From Aliishimia sp963678085 (GTDB lineage: Bacteria; Pseudomonadota; Alphaproteobacteria; Rhodobacterales; Rhodobacteraceae), in assembly GCA_963678085.1 (NCBI GenBank), contig OY782680.1, positions 1,922,001 to 1,986,000 of the forward strand: a DNA stretch of 64,000 bases, in the 5' to 3' direction. The first letter of the stretch is position 1. The number at the start of each line of letters is the position of its first letter. Shown here one piece after another: positions 1-8,267 of this stretch. Both the position numbers and the translations under genes were made by a program. A model generated the notes under the pieces. It was not told the origin of the DNA and did not search any database. It saw nothing but the letters and a program-made list of their open reading frames with translations.

Positions 1-868
1 TTTTCACCATATTCTCTTTGTTGACCTGATAGGGGATCTCTTCGACGATGATCGCATAACGGTCTTTGCGGATCTCTTCGATACGGGTTTTAGCGCGAAT
101 AATCACGCTGCCGCGCCCTTCAAGATAGGCTTTGCGCGCGCCAGAACGGCCCAGCATTATCCCGCCGGTCGGAAAATCCGGGCCGGGTACATAGTCGATC
201 AGCTGCTCTGAGCTGAGATCAGGATCGTCAATCAGGGCCAGGGTCGCATCCACCACCTCGCCCAAGTTATGGGGGGGGATATTGGTCGCCATGCCAACCG
301 CAATCCCGCCCGCGCCATTGACGAGCATGTTGGGAAAACGGGCGGGCAGGACGGTTGGTTCTTTATCCTTGCCATCATAATTGTCTTGAAAATCAACGGT
401 GTCTTTGTCGATATCGGCCAGAAGATAGGCGGCGGGCTTGTCCATGCGTACTTCGGTATAGCGCATCGCAGCGGGGTTATCGCCATCCATGGAGCCGAAA
501 TTGCCCTGCCCATCGAGCAGCGGCAAAGACATCGAGAAATCCTGCGCCATGCGCACCAAGGCGTCATAGATCGCGCTATCGCCATGGGGGTGATATTTAC
601 CCATCACATCGCCAACGGGGCGCGCCGATTTGCGATAGGGTTTGTCATGGGTGTTGCCGGTCTCGTGCATGGCATACAGAATGCGCCGATGCACAGGCTT
701 AAGCCCATCACGCAAATCTGGGATCGCGCGGCTGACGATCACCGACATCGCATAATCAAGATAAGAGCTGCGCATCTCTTTCTCGATCGAAACGGTCGGG
801 CCGTCATAGATGGGGCGCTCTGGGCGGTTTTCGTCGTCTGATTCTGGGGTGTTGGGCGTGTCGTTCAA
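1..868 (-). CDS. gyrA: DNA gyrase subunit A, N-terminal part (cut by window edge)
   Basis: Reading leftward from a TTG codon at 868, the translation starts LNDTPNTPESDDE and continues without a stop to the window edge (about 289 residues). It contains the GyrA N-terminal hallmarks: SYLDYAMSVIVSRAIPDLRDG, then HRRILYAMHETG, then KYHPHGDSAIYDALVRMAQ and the QGNFGSMDGD quinolone-resistance region. The catalytic tyrosine region appears to fall inside the fragment. GyrA with GyrB introduces negative supercoils into DNA in the cytoplasm. No ATG lies in frame upstream, so TTG is the likely start; the ribosome-binding site is weak. The identification is certain; only the exact start is open. Confidence 0.96.
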   Translation of the reverse strand, partial: MNDTPNTPESDDENRPERPIYDGPTVSIEKEMRSSYLDYAMSVIVSRAIPDLRDGLKPVHRRILYAMHETGNTHDKPYRKSARPVGDVMGKYHPHGDSAIYDALVRMAQDFSMSLPLLDGQGNFGSMDGDNPAAMRYTEVRMDKPAAYLLADIDKDTVDFQDNYDGKDKEPTVLPARFPNMLVNGAGGIAVGMATNIPPHNLGEVVDATLALIDDPDLSSEQLIDYVPGPDFPTGGIMLGRSGARKAYLEGRGSVIIRAKTRIEEIRKDRYAIIVEEIPYQVNKENMVK

Positions 869-912
869 GAGATTCTGCCTGTTTTTTGTTCGCCGCTATA
901 TCTTGAGGAACA

Positions 913-941
913 CTCTAGCAGAAAGCGTATATGCGGTGCAA
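913..941 (-). promoter_or_regulatory. candidate gyrA promoter
   Basis: On the minus strand TTGCAC (936-941) and CTAGAG (913-918) are separated by exactly 17 bases, which fits a sigma-70-type promoter of the alphaproteobacterial kind. It would give a leader of roughly 40 bases before the TTG start of gyrA. This is pattern matching only. Confidence 0.4.
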
Positions 942-960
942 TGGCCCTGATTTTGGTCGT

Positions 961-989
961 TTGGCAGCCGCGCGGCTATTCTGCTAACA
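961..989 (+). promoter_or_regulatory. candidate usg promoter
   Basis: TTGGCA (961-966), a 17-base spacer and CTAACA (984-989) lie about 70 bases before the usg start and just behind the divergent gyrA promoter candidate. Pattern match only. Confidence 0.33.
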
Positions 990-1060
990 TGTTGCTTTCA
1001 TTGAATCGTAAGGATTGCTGCTCCAAGCTGGTCGCATGAATGAGTGAAAGAGGTGCCAAA

Positions 1061-1330
1061 ATGGAGACCAGTGAAACAGAATTGATGCTAAAAGGCTATG
1101 GGCTGACCACCGCTGAGATGTTCTATCACATGCCCGATTACACCCATGTGCTGAACAGCTTTATCTGGCAAGATTATGATATCGCGCCCGATCATCCGAA
1201 GCTTTTCAAGTTCATCGAGTTTTGGAAGAGTGAGATTGATGGGCCGTTGCATTCGGTGCGGTTTACCCATCGAAAGATGCTCAGCTCGGGTGAATGGCGG
1301 CAAGTGGTTGGAGAATTTCCGATCCACTGA
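1061..1330 (+). CDS. usg: Usg-family protein
   Basis: An 89-residue protein matching the small alphaproteobacterial Usg family, with the conserved LKGYGLTTAE start, FIWQDYDIAPD centre, WKSEIDGPLHSVR and a short GEF-x-IH end. The family is named from genes found near tryptophan genes, but its biochemical role is unknown and no trp gene is visible here. I chose ATG 1061 because AGAGG sits seven bases before it and it gives the usual family N-terminus; an upstream ATG at 1040 would add seven atypical residues. It is divergent from gyrA, and a DUF2855 gene follows on the same strand 63 bases later. Confidence 0.85.
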   Translation: METSETELMLKGYGLTTAEMFYHMPDYTHVLNSFIWQDYDIAPDHPKLFKFIEFWKSEIDGPLHSVRFTHRKMLSSGEWRQVVGEFPIH

Positions 1331-1393
1331 CGCCTGGTGCGGCTTGCGCGTTGCCCGGCCCCTGCTAGGATTGCCGCATCAAGGGAGGGTGAG

Positions 1394-2452
1394 ATGCAGC
1401 AGGTCGAGATTGAGCGAAAGAACATAAAGCACCTTAGGTTTAGGGATGTGTGCAAGGCTCCTTTGCGCGAGGGTCAGGTGCGTTTAGCGATCAGAAGTTT
1501 TGCGCTGACTGCTAATAATGTGACCTATGCCGCAACCGGTGATGTGATTGGATATTGGAAATTCTTTCCCGCCACTGACGCGGAGTATGGGGTGGTGCCG
1601 GTCTGGGGCTTTGCCGAGGTTGTCGAGACGCGCTCGCAGGCCTTAGAGCTTGGCGCGCGTGTCTATGGGTTTTGGCCGATGGCTTCTGAGGCTGTGCTTT
1701 TGCCCAAGCAGAAAGGTGGGATCCTTGTTGATCAAACGCCGCATCGTGCAGACCTGCCGCCCGTTTATAATCAATATTACCCGGTGCAAGCGCAATCCTT
1801 TGAAGAGGACGCCTATCAAGCGTTGCTGCAACCTTTGCTCGCCACCTCTTATCTGCTTTGTGACTGGCTTGAGGATAATGATTTCTTTGGGGCTGAGCAG
1901 ATCTTGATTGGCAGCGCCTCGTCAAAAACCGGGGCGGGGCTTGCCATGTTCTTGGCTCAGTTGTCCCAAAAGCCCAAGATCATCGGCCTGACCTCTCCCG
2001 GTAATGCTGATTTTGTGCGCGATTTGAATGTTTGCGACGAGGTCGTGCTGTATGACGATATTTCGTGCCTTGCGTCAAAGGCCTCGGTTTTTGTGGATAT
2101 GGCGGGCAATGCGGCGGTGCGTGAACAGGTCCATGCGCATCTGGGCGATAACCTGAAACATTCCAGCGCCGTGGGCACCAGCCATTGGGATAAGTTCAAT
2201 CCACGCCAGCAGCTTGCCGGGCCCAAGCCGCAGTTTTTCTTTGCGCCTGCCCAGATTGAAAAGCGCCGCGCCGATTGGGGCTCGGGCGTGATTGATCAAA
2301 AGATCAAAACCGCTTGGAAAGAGATCGCCGCCTCTGCCGCTGGTTGGTTGAATATTGTTCCAATTCAGGGGCTTAATGATGCTGTAAAGGTGTACGTTAA
2401 TATTTCCCAAGGCCATGCCCGCCCGAGTGACGGCTATGTCGTGCAGCTCTAA
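1394..2452 (+). CDS. DUF2855 family protein
   Basis: A 352-residue protein of the DUF2855 family, which looks like a diverged medium-chain dehydrogenase/reductase. Visible family features are the N-terminal FALTANNVTYAATGD, GYWKFFPA and VPVWGFAEV blocks, and a central Rossmann-like stretch, ILIGSASSKTGAGLA, followed by the hydrophobic strand PKIIGLTS. No zinc-binding cysteines typical of alcohol dehydrogenases are obvious. Function is unknown; a quinone-reductase-like reaction is only a guess from fold. ATG 1394 is preceded by an excellent AAGGGAGGG site. The stop codon overlaps that of the converging radical SAM gene by four bases (CTAA). Confidence 0.82.
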   Translation: MQQVEIERKNIKHLRFRDVCKAPLREGQVRLAIRSFALTANNVTYAATGDVIGYWKFFPATDAEYGVVPVWGFAEVVETRSQALELGARVYGFWPMASEAVLLPKQKGGILVDQTPHRADLPPVYNQYYPVQAQSFEEDAYQALLQPLLATSYLLCDWLEDNDFFGAEQILIGSASSKTGAGLAMFLAQLSQKPKIIGLTSPGNADFVRDLNVCDEVVLYDDISCLASKASVFVDMAGNAAVREQVHAHLGDNLKHSSAVGTSHWDKFNPRQQLAGPKPQFFFAPAQIEKRRADWGSGVIDQKIKTAWKEIAASAAGWLNIVPIQGLNDAVKVYVNISQGHARPSDGYVVQL

Positions 2453-3396
2453 CCAGAGCAGGAGGCCCCGCCCAAAACACAGAATTTGGCGCAATGCGGA
2501 TGGTTTAGGGCGACATCTTGCTCGGCCTCCGCAAGCGTCGCGCCCAGTTCAAATTGCGGCTCATAGGGCAGAAGCGTGCAGGCAAGAACCACGGGTTTTT
2601 CAGCCCCTTTGCGTTTCACCACCATGCGGGAGGAGGCGCACATCACATCATTTGGGCTTTTTCCAAGAATGCCCCAGCAGGCGGTTGTGATTTCAGGCAC
2701 CTCTGCGCGCTCGTCCATTTCGGGGAACAGGACTGTTTCACCGAGGTTCATAGCGTCGATGTCAAAGCCGTGCTCTTGGTAAAATTGCGCATAGCCCGCG
2801 CGGCTGTCCGCCTCACTATCACCCCAAAGCGTGCGCCCGGCGACCGCCATCTTAAACCCGTGGTCGCGCAGCCAGATCATCCCCGCAAGGGTCTTGTCAA
2901 AGCTCCCGGTGCCACGCTCTTGATCATGCAATTCTGGGCGGAAGTGATCGACTGAAATGCGCAGGGTGAGCTTGTCGCCAAAGGCTTGGTTCAGATCAAG
3001 CAGACCATCGCGCATAGCTTTGCGCATCATCGGTCGCATCGCATTGGTCAAAATCAGGACATTATAACCACGTTCCAAACAGAGACGCGCCATCTCGATC
3101 ATATCAGGGTTCATAAAGGGCTCACCGCCGGTAAAGCCAATCTCGCTAACGGGCCAGCGCCGCTCTGTGATCTGATCCAAATAATCGCGCAGCTCAGCAG
3201 TTTGCAGATAGACCAGCGCATCATTGCTCGGAGAGCTTTTTATGTAGCAATTGGCACATTCGATATTGCAAAGCGTGCCTGTGTTGAACCATAAGGATTG
3301 TGGCGCTGTTAGCGCTACCGTGGCGCGCGCCTCACCTCGAGCGGTTACATAAGGATCTTGAAATTTTTCGATTGGGATCGACGGGATGTCTTTCAT
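2449..3396 (-). CDS. radical SAM protein, unassigned
   Basis: A 315-residue radical SAM enzyme. The 4Fe-4S motif is CNIECANC (CxxxCxxC) near residue 43, followed by the SAM-contact motif GFTGGEPFMNP near residue 100. Beyond the barrel there are more cysteines: a single Cys in TTACWG, one in VMCASS, one in LACTLL, and the C-terminal HCAKFCVLGGASCSG. This tail could hold an auxiliary cluster, which is inference. I cannot assign a substrate. ATG 3396 is favoured because GAGAG lies just upstream; a TTG twelve bases earlier is possible. No obvious peptide substrate gene or partner lies next to it; the neighbours are DUF2855 (converging) and zwf (divergent). Confidence 0.85.
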   Translation of the reverse strand: MKDIPSIPIEKFQDPYVTARGEARATVALTAPQSLWFNTGTLCNIECANCYIKSSPSNDALVYLQTAELRDYLDQITERRWPVSEIGFTGGEPFMNPDMIEMARLCLERGYNVLILTNAMRPMMRKAMRDGLLDLNQAFGDKLTLRISVDHFRPELHDQERGTGSFDKTLAGMIWLRDHGFKMAVAGRTLWGDSEADSRAGYAQFYQEHGFDIDAMNLGETVLFPEMDERAEVPEITTACWGILGKSPNDVMCASSRMVVKRKGAEKPVVLACTLLPYEPQFELGATLAEAEQDVALNHPHCAKFCVLGGASCSG

Positions 3397-3466
3397 AACC
3401 ACTCTCAATTTTTACTTTCCGAGCACTCTAGTGCCCCACCATAGGCGTGCAACCCGAAACAGAAGA

Positions 3467-3485
3467 GAAACCGTTTGACAGTTTC
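3467..3485 (+). promoter_or_regulatory. possible zwf promoter/operator
   Basis: A perfect -35 hexamer TTGACA (3475-3480) lies inside a small dyad, GAAAC-N9-GTTTC (3467-3485), upstream of zwf. A convincing -10 is not seen at 17 bases (the sequence there is GAAAAC), so the promoter is weakly supported. The dyad could be a regulator site overlapping the -35. Confidence 0.28.
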
Positions 3486-3553
3486 GTGAGCGTCTTTGAA
3501 AACTATCGCATAGCGAGAAGGAATCTCTCGATCTGATGGAACCAGTATTCAAT

Positions 3554-5017
3554 ATGGCCTCTCGTGTTATCCCTGTAGATGCGTTTGATCTTGTGATTTT
3601 CGGTGGCACCGGCGATTTGGCGCATCGTAAGATCTTGCCTGGCTTGTTTCACCGCTTTTGCGCCGGTCAGATTCCCCCTACATCGCGGGTGATTGGGGCC
3701 GCGCGCGCAGATTTGGATCAAGCGGGCTATCGCGCATTTGTCGAGGAAGCGCTGCAAGTTGCAGGGGTGCCAGCCAGTGAAAAGACGCTCCTGAAAGAGT
3801 TCCTAGAGCTCATTGATTTCGTGAAAATCGACGCAAAGAGCAGCGAGGGATGGCCGGAATTGCAAGCCCAGCTCGAAGAGGCTGAGCGCGTGCGCGCCTT
3901 TTACTTTTCTGTCGCGCCGTCCCTGTTTGGCGATCTTGCTGAGCATCTCAAGCGCTATGGGCTCGCAACTAAAGACAGCCGCATTGTGGTGGAAAAGCCC
4001 TTTGGCCGCGATCTAGCCTCTGCCCGCGCGCTCAACGACACATTGGCGGCCTATTTCTCAGAGCACCAGATTTACCGAATCGATCACTATCTGGGCAAAG
4101 AAACCGTACAAAACCTTATGGCGATCCGCTTTGGCAATGTGCTGTTCGAACCGCTGTGGAATTCTCAGTTCATTGATCACATCCAGATAACGGTTGCGGA
4201 AACCGTTGGGGTCGGCGGGCGCGGCGATTATTACGACAAGGCAGGTGCGATGCGCGATATGGTGCAAAATCACCTGATGCAGCTGCTCTGTCTGATTGCG
4301 ATGGAACCTCCGGCCAAATTTGATCCCGATGCGGTGCGCGATGAAAAGCTCAAGGTGATCCGCGCGCTGGACCCGGTTCAACCTCATCACATTGTGCGTG
4401 GTCAGTATGAGGCGGGAGAAACCGCAGACCATCCCGACTATCGCACCGCCGTTCACAACCCGCACAGTTTCACAGAGAGTTTTGTCGCGCTCAAGGTACA
4501 TATCTCTAATTGGCGATGGGCTGGAACGCCGATCTATTTGCGCACAGGAAAGCGGATGAAGGCGCGCTCATCTGAAATTGCGATCGTGTTCAAGTCTCTA
4601 CCGCATTCCATCTTTGAGAATGTTCCCGATCGCACCCATCAAAATGTGCTTGCAATCCGGCTGCAACCCAATGAAGGCATCACTATGAATGTGACGATCA
4701 AAGAGCCGGGACCGGGGGGGATGCGACTGGTGGATGCGCCGCTTGATATGAGCTTTGCCCAGGCTCTTGGGCCGGGGGCTGGGTTGATCCCGGATGCTTA
4801 TGAACGTTTGATCATGGATGTGATACGTGGCAATCAAACGCTCTTCATGCGCGGGGATGAGGTCGAGGCGGCCTGGGCCTGGACTGATCCGATCATAAAT
4901 GCCTGGGAAGAGCGGGGCGATGTGCCCAAACCTTACCCCTCTGGCACGTCGGGACCGGGCGATTCTCATGAGTTGATGTTGCGCGATAACAGAGCCTGGC
5001 GGGATATAACGGTATGA
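3554..5017 (+). CDS. zwf: glucose-6-phosphate 1-dehydrogenase
   Basis: A 487-residue NADP-dependent glucose-6-phosphate dehydrogenase, oxidising glucose 6-phosphate to 6-phosphogluconolactone. It shows the Rossmann motif IFGGTGDLAHRK at the N-terminus, VVEKPFGRDL, and the active-site block RIDHYLGKE. Length is normal for the family. Start choice is uncertain: ATG 3554 gives the family-typical MASRVIPVDAFDLV, while ATG 3536 adds six residues; neither has a well-placed ribosome site. It heads a zwf-pgl-pgi cluster and overlaps pgl by four bases (ATGA), so the first two steps of the oxidative route are probably translated together. No edd/eda is in the window, so pentose-phosphate versus Entner-Doudoroff use cannot be settled here. 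Confidence 0.96.
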   Translation: MASRVIPVDAFDLVIFGGTGDLAHRKILPGLFHRFCAGQIPPTSRVIGAARADLDQAGYRAFVEEALQVAGVPASEKTLLKEFLELIDFVKIDAKSSEGWPELQAQLEEAERVRAFYFSVAPSLFGDLAEHLKRYGLATKDSRIVVEKPFGRDLASARALNDTLAAYFSEHQIYRIDHYLGKETVQNLMAIRFGNVLFEPLWNSQFIDHIQITVAETVGVGGRGDYYDKAGAMRDMVQNHLMQLLCLIAMEPPAKFDPDAVRDEKLKVIRALDPVQPHHIVRGQYEAGETADHPDYRTAVHNPHSFTESFVALKVHISNWRWAGTPIYLRTGKRMKARSSEIAIVFKSLPHSIFENVPDRTHQNVLAIRLQPNEGITMNVTIKEPGPGGMRLVDAPLDMSFAQALGPGAGLIPDAYERLIMDVIRGNQTLFMRGDEVEAAWAWTDPIINAWEERGDVPKPYPSGTSGPGDSHELMLRDNRAWRDITV

Positions 5018-5685
5018 AAATAAAAGACTATGCAGATCGCGAAATGCTCGCACTCGATGTTGCAGACGTTATTGCGTTGGAACTTGAGCAAGCGCTGTTG
5101 CATGAAGATCGCGTAAGTTTTGCAGTGCCCGGCGGCACCAGCCCCGCCCCGGTTTTCGAAGCGCTCTCAGCGGTTCAGCACATTGATTGGGCGCGGGTAG
5201 ACGTTCTTTTGACCGATGAGCGTTGGGTGCCGCAAGATCATCCGCGCTCAAATGCAAAGTTGATACAAGAGACGCTTTTGCAAGGTGCCGCGTCCCAAGC
5301 GACGTTTCAGCCACTTTATGATATGGGAGACATGGGCGAAGTGGTCGCGCAATGGGCCGCGCGCGCAGCAAAGCACCTCCCGATCTCGGTCCTGCTTTTG
5401 GGGATGGGCACGGATATGCATACCGCCTCGCTTTTCCCGGATGCACCAGAGCTTACCGCGGCGCTCCACCAGCACGCCCCAACATATTGTGTTCTTTCGC
5501 CCCCTGATCAACAAGAGCCCCGCGCGTCACTATCCGGCCCAGCCCTGGCCGGTGCCTTGTCAAAGCACTTGATCATTTTCGGGCAAGAAAAACGCCAGGC
5601 GATTGAAAAGGCACAAACCCTGGATCCCAAAAGCGCGCCAATCCAAATCGCGTCAAAGGATCTAACCGTGCATTGGGCGCCCTAG
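5014..5685 (+). CDS. pgl: 6-phosphogluconolactonase
   Basis: A 223-residue member of the glucosamine-6-phosphate isomerase/6-phosphogluconolactonase fold, hydrolysing 6-phosphogluconolactone to 6-phosphogluconate. Diagnostic pieces are VPGGTSPAPVF near residue 40, LLTDERWVPQDHPRSNAKLI near residue 70, and a mid-protein LLGMGTDMHTASLFP loop with the usual GxGxDGHxASLFP shape (Met replaces Gly). The start overlaps the zwf stop as ATGA, indicating coupled translation and the DevB/Pgl role rather than NagB. Confidence 0.94.
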   Translation: MKIKDYADREMLALDVADVIALELEQALLHEDRVSFAVPGGTSPAPVFEALSAVQHIDWARVDVLLTDERWVPQDHPRSNAKLIQETLLQGAASQATFQPLYDMGDMGEVVAQWAARAAKHLPISVLLLGMGTDMHTASLFPDAPELTAALHQHAPTYCVLSPPDQQEPRASLSGPALAGALSKHLIIFGQEKRQAIEKAQTLDPKSAPIQIASKDLTVHWAP

Positions 5686-5727
5686 CGTTCTTGTTTCAGT
5701 AAGCATTTAACATGGGGTGAGGCAGTG

Positions 5728-7305
5728 ATGTGGGATAGTTTGCAAAAATTTGCAGATCGAAATTTGCAAATTTTGGATTTGTTTAATCAAGACGCTCAGC
5801 GTGCGGAGAAGTTCTCAGTCTCCTTGGGGGACATGCTGTTTGACTATTCAAAGACCAGTATTGATCAAGCCGCGCGCCAGGCTCTCATAGATCTTGCAGA
5901 TCAAGCCGGCTGGGCTGAGCGGCGCGATGCCATGTTTTCCGGCGAGAAAATAAATGAAACCGAAAATCGCGCTGTGTTGCATACCGCTTTGCGAAACTTG
6001 GATGGCGAGCCCGTTTTTGTTGATGGTCAGGACGTTATGCCAGAGGTTTTGCAAACTCTGTCGCGTATGCAAGAATTTGCAAACTCTGTTCGAGATAGCG
6101 ACATCACAGATGTGGTGAATATCGGAATTGGTGGCTCTGATTTGGGGCCAGCCATGGCCGTGCGGGCCTTATCCCCGTATCAGGATGGTCCGCGCTGCCA
6201 CTTCGTTTCAAACGTGGATGGTGCCCATATCAGCGATGTGTTGCGGAATTTGGATGCAAAAAAGACGCTGATCATTGTCGCGTCCAAAACCTTTACAACC
6301 ATTGAAACCATGACCAATGCCAGCACAGCGCGCGCCTGGATTCTGGATCATGGCGCGGTGCCTGAGACGCAATTTGCCGCCGTTTCTACCGCGCTAGATA
6401 AGACGCAAGCCTTTGGGGTATCAGATGAAAAAGTGTTCGGATTTGCCGATTGGGTTGGGGGGCGCTATTCCCTTTGGGGTCCAATCGGTCTGAGCCTGAT
6501 GATCGCCATTGGTCCGAATGCCTATCGAGCCTTTCTGCAAGGTGCTCAGGCCATGGATAATCATTTTAGGGTGGCCAAAGGCGCAGAGAACATGCCCCTG
6601 ATGCTCGCCCTTGTCGGGATTTGGCACGCTCAGATTTGCAAATTTTCTTCGCGTGCAGTCCTGCCATATGATGAGCGCCTGGGGAGGCTGCCAGCTTATT
6701 TGCAACAGCTCGAAATGGAAAGTAACGGAAAACGCGTGCAAATGTCAGGCGCATGTCCGCCCCACGGAACCTGCCCTCTCGTTTGGGGAGAGCCTGGAAC
6801 CAATGGTCAGCATGCGTTTTTTCAACTGCTGCACCAAGGTACGCATATCGTGCCGTGCGAATTTCTCATTGCAGCGCAGGGGCATGAAAAAGATTTGCAA
6901 AACCACCATAATTTGCTCCTTGCAAATTGCTTTGCACAATCCGAAGCGCTTATGCGTGGCCGCAGCTTTGAAGAGGCGCGGGCAAAAATCGCTGATCGTT
7001 TCAAAGGGGCAGAACTAGAGCGCCAAGCCGCCCATCGTGTTTTCCCCGGAAACCGTCCGTCTACGACGCTGATCTACAGAAAACTTGCCCCCGAAACCCT
7101 TGGCAAAATTATTGCGCTCTACGAACATCGCGTATTTGTCGAAGGGGTCATCTTGGGGATCAACTCCTTCGATCAATGGGGCGTTGAGCTGGGAAAAGAG
7201 TTGGCGACAACCTTGGGGCCGATGTTGACTGGCGCTGTGTCAGCGCACCAAAAAGACAGCTCAACGCGTGCGTTAATAGATTTCTGCATGAGAAACAGGG
7301 GCTAA
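5728..7305 (+). CDS. pgi: glucose-6-phosphate isomerase
   Basis: A 525-residue phosphoglucose isomerase interconverting glucose 6-phosphate and fructose 6-phosphate. It has VNIGIGGSDLGPAM, ASKTFTT, the family signature around GEPGTNGQHAFFQLLHQG and the C-terminal GINSFDQWGVELGK signature with the catalytic lysine. ATG 5728 is preceded by GGTGAGG; an in-frame GTG lies directly before it. It follows pgl by 42 bases on the same strand. Six exact copies of the palindrome TTTGCAAA lie within this gene, used in all three reading frames. Its stop overlaps that of metF by four bases. Confidence 0.97.
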   Translation: MWDSLQKFADRNLQILDLFNQDAQRAEKFSVSLGDMLFDYSKTSIDQAARQALIDLADQAGWAERRDAMFSGEKINETENRAVLHTALRNLDGEPVFVDGQDVMPEVLQTLSRMQEFANSVRDSDITDVVNIGIGGSDLGPAMAVRALSPYQDGPRCHFVSNVDGAHISDVLRNLDAKKTLIIVASKTFTTIETMTNASTARAWILDHGAVPETQFAAVSTALDKTQAFGVSDEKVFGFADWVGGRYSLWGPIGLSLMIAIGPNAYRAFLQGAQAMDNHFRVAKGAENMPLMLALVGIWHAQICKFSSRAVLPYDERLGRLPAYLQQLEMESNGKRVQMSGACPPHGTCPLVWGEPGTNGQHAFFQLLHQGTHIVPCEFLIAAQGHEKDLQNHHNLLLANCFAQSEALMRGRSFEEARAKIADRFKGAELERQAAHRVFPGNRPSTTLIYRKLAPETLGKIIALYEHRVFVEGVILGINSFDQWGVELGKELATTLGPMLTGAVSAHQKDSSTRALIDFCMRNRG

Positions 7306-8171
7306 GCAACATTTTTTAACTCTAGGTTCTGTGTTTTGCATCCCAAGGCCGTTAAAATCTGCTCTGTCAGATCAGCGGTGTTCAATGTATAAAAATGTAG
7401 GTGATTGACCCCGTGTTCGATGAGACGCGAGCACGTCTCGGTGGCGATTGCGAGGGACAACAATTGGCTTCGGTCATCGCGCTGGCTTTTTTTGTAGGCT
7501 GCCATCATCCAATCGGGCGGGGTCACACCGCATTTTTTCGCAAATCTTACAGTGTTTTGCCAATTATGGATGGGGAGGATGCCTGGAATTATCTCGTTGT
7601 TGATTCCCGCCGCGCTACACGCGTCGCGAAACCTTAGAAAACTATCGGCTTCAAAGAAAAATTGGGTAATGGCGGCATGGGCCCCCGCGTCAAACTTTGC
7701 TTTCAGAAAGTCGATATTTTGCTGTTGTGAGGTGGAGGAGGGGTGCCCGTCAGGGTAGGCGCCCACATAGATTTCTGAAAAGCCCTGTTTTGATAATGCT
7801 GAAACGAGCTCTATCGAATTTGCAAACCCATCTTGGTGTTTTGCAAAGTTTTCACTATTCTGATCTCCATCTCCTCTCAGCGCGACGATTTTCGAAATAC
7901 CTTGGTTTGCAAACCCTTTAGCTCTTTCCAGGATGTGGGCTTTGCTCGCGCGCGACGCTGTAAGATGAGCAGCCACGGGCTGATTTGCGTGACTCATGAC
8001 CGCGAGTGCGCTGTCTAACGTGCGTTCTTGTTCGCTTCCTTGTGCGCCGTAAGTGACGGACCAAAATTCTGGACCAAAGCGCTGCAGTCGTGAGATGGTT
8101 TCAAATAATGTGAATGAACCGCGCACGGATTTTGGGGGATAGACTTCAAACGAAAGAGTGGGCAGTGGCAT
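7302..8171 (-). CDS. metF: methylenetetrahydrofolate reductase
   Basis: A 289-residue flavoprotein reducing 5,10-methylene- to 5,10-methyl-tetrahydrofolate for methionine synthesis. The N-terminus LSFEVYPPKS holds the expected catalytic glutamate, WSVTYGAQGS matches the family VTYGAGGS loop, and IVALRGDGDQ carries the FAD-site aspartate. ATG 8171 has GGAG eight bases upstream; an upstream ATG would add 20 poorly conserved residues. It is divergent from metR, whose product activates metF in enterobacteria, so the pair is a plausible regulator-target unit. Three TTTGCAAA copies sit in it, each encoding Phe-Ala. It converges on pgi with a four-base stop overlap. Confidence 0.95.
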   Translation of the reverse strand: MPLPTLSFEVYPPKSVRGSFTLFETISRLQRFGPEFWSVTYGAQGSEQERTLDSALAVMSHANQPVAAHLTASRASKAHILERAKGFANQGISKIVALRGDGDQNSENFAKHQDGFANSIELVSALSKQGFSEIYVGAYPDGHPSSTSQQQNIDFLKAKFDAGAHAAITQFFFEADSFLRFRDACSAAGINNEIIPGILPIHNWQNTVRFAKKCGVTPPDWMMAAYKKSQRDDRSQLLSLAIATETCSRLIEHGVNHLHFYTLNTADLTEQILTALGCKTQNLELKNVA

Positions 8172-8260
8172 AAATATCTCCGAGTGGCGTATTGGATATT
8201 TCTCACATTGTTGTGCTTGTATCAATTTCATTATATTTGGGAAAAACGTGAGGAAATTTC
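8172..8260. promoter_or_regulatory. divergent metF/metR promoter region
   Basis: On the minus strand TTGATA (8220-8225), a 17-base spacer and GAAATA (8197-8202) could serve metF. On the plus strand TTGTGC (8211-8216), 17 bases and TATTTG (8234-8239) could serve metR, so the two candidates overlap face to face. No exact MetR consensus (TGAA-N5-TTCA) is seen. No TTTGCAAA copy lies here, although both flanking genes contain it. Confidence 0.4.
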
Positions 8261-8267
8261 ATGAAAT
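8256..8267. promoter_or_regulatory. palindrome over the metR start codon
   Basis: ATTTCATGAAAT is a perfect 12-base palindrome covering the metR ATG (8261). Allowing one mismatch it grows to 18 bases (8253-8270). The half-site resembles the TGAA/TTCA elements of MetR sites, so autoregulation is conceivable, but the palindrome may simply follow from the MKY start codons. Confidence 0.3.
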
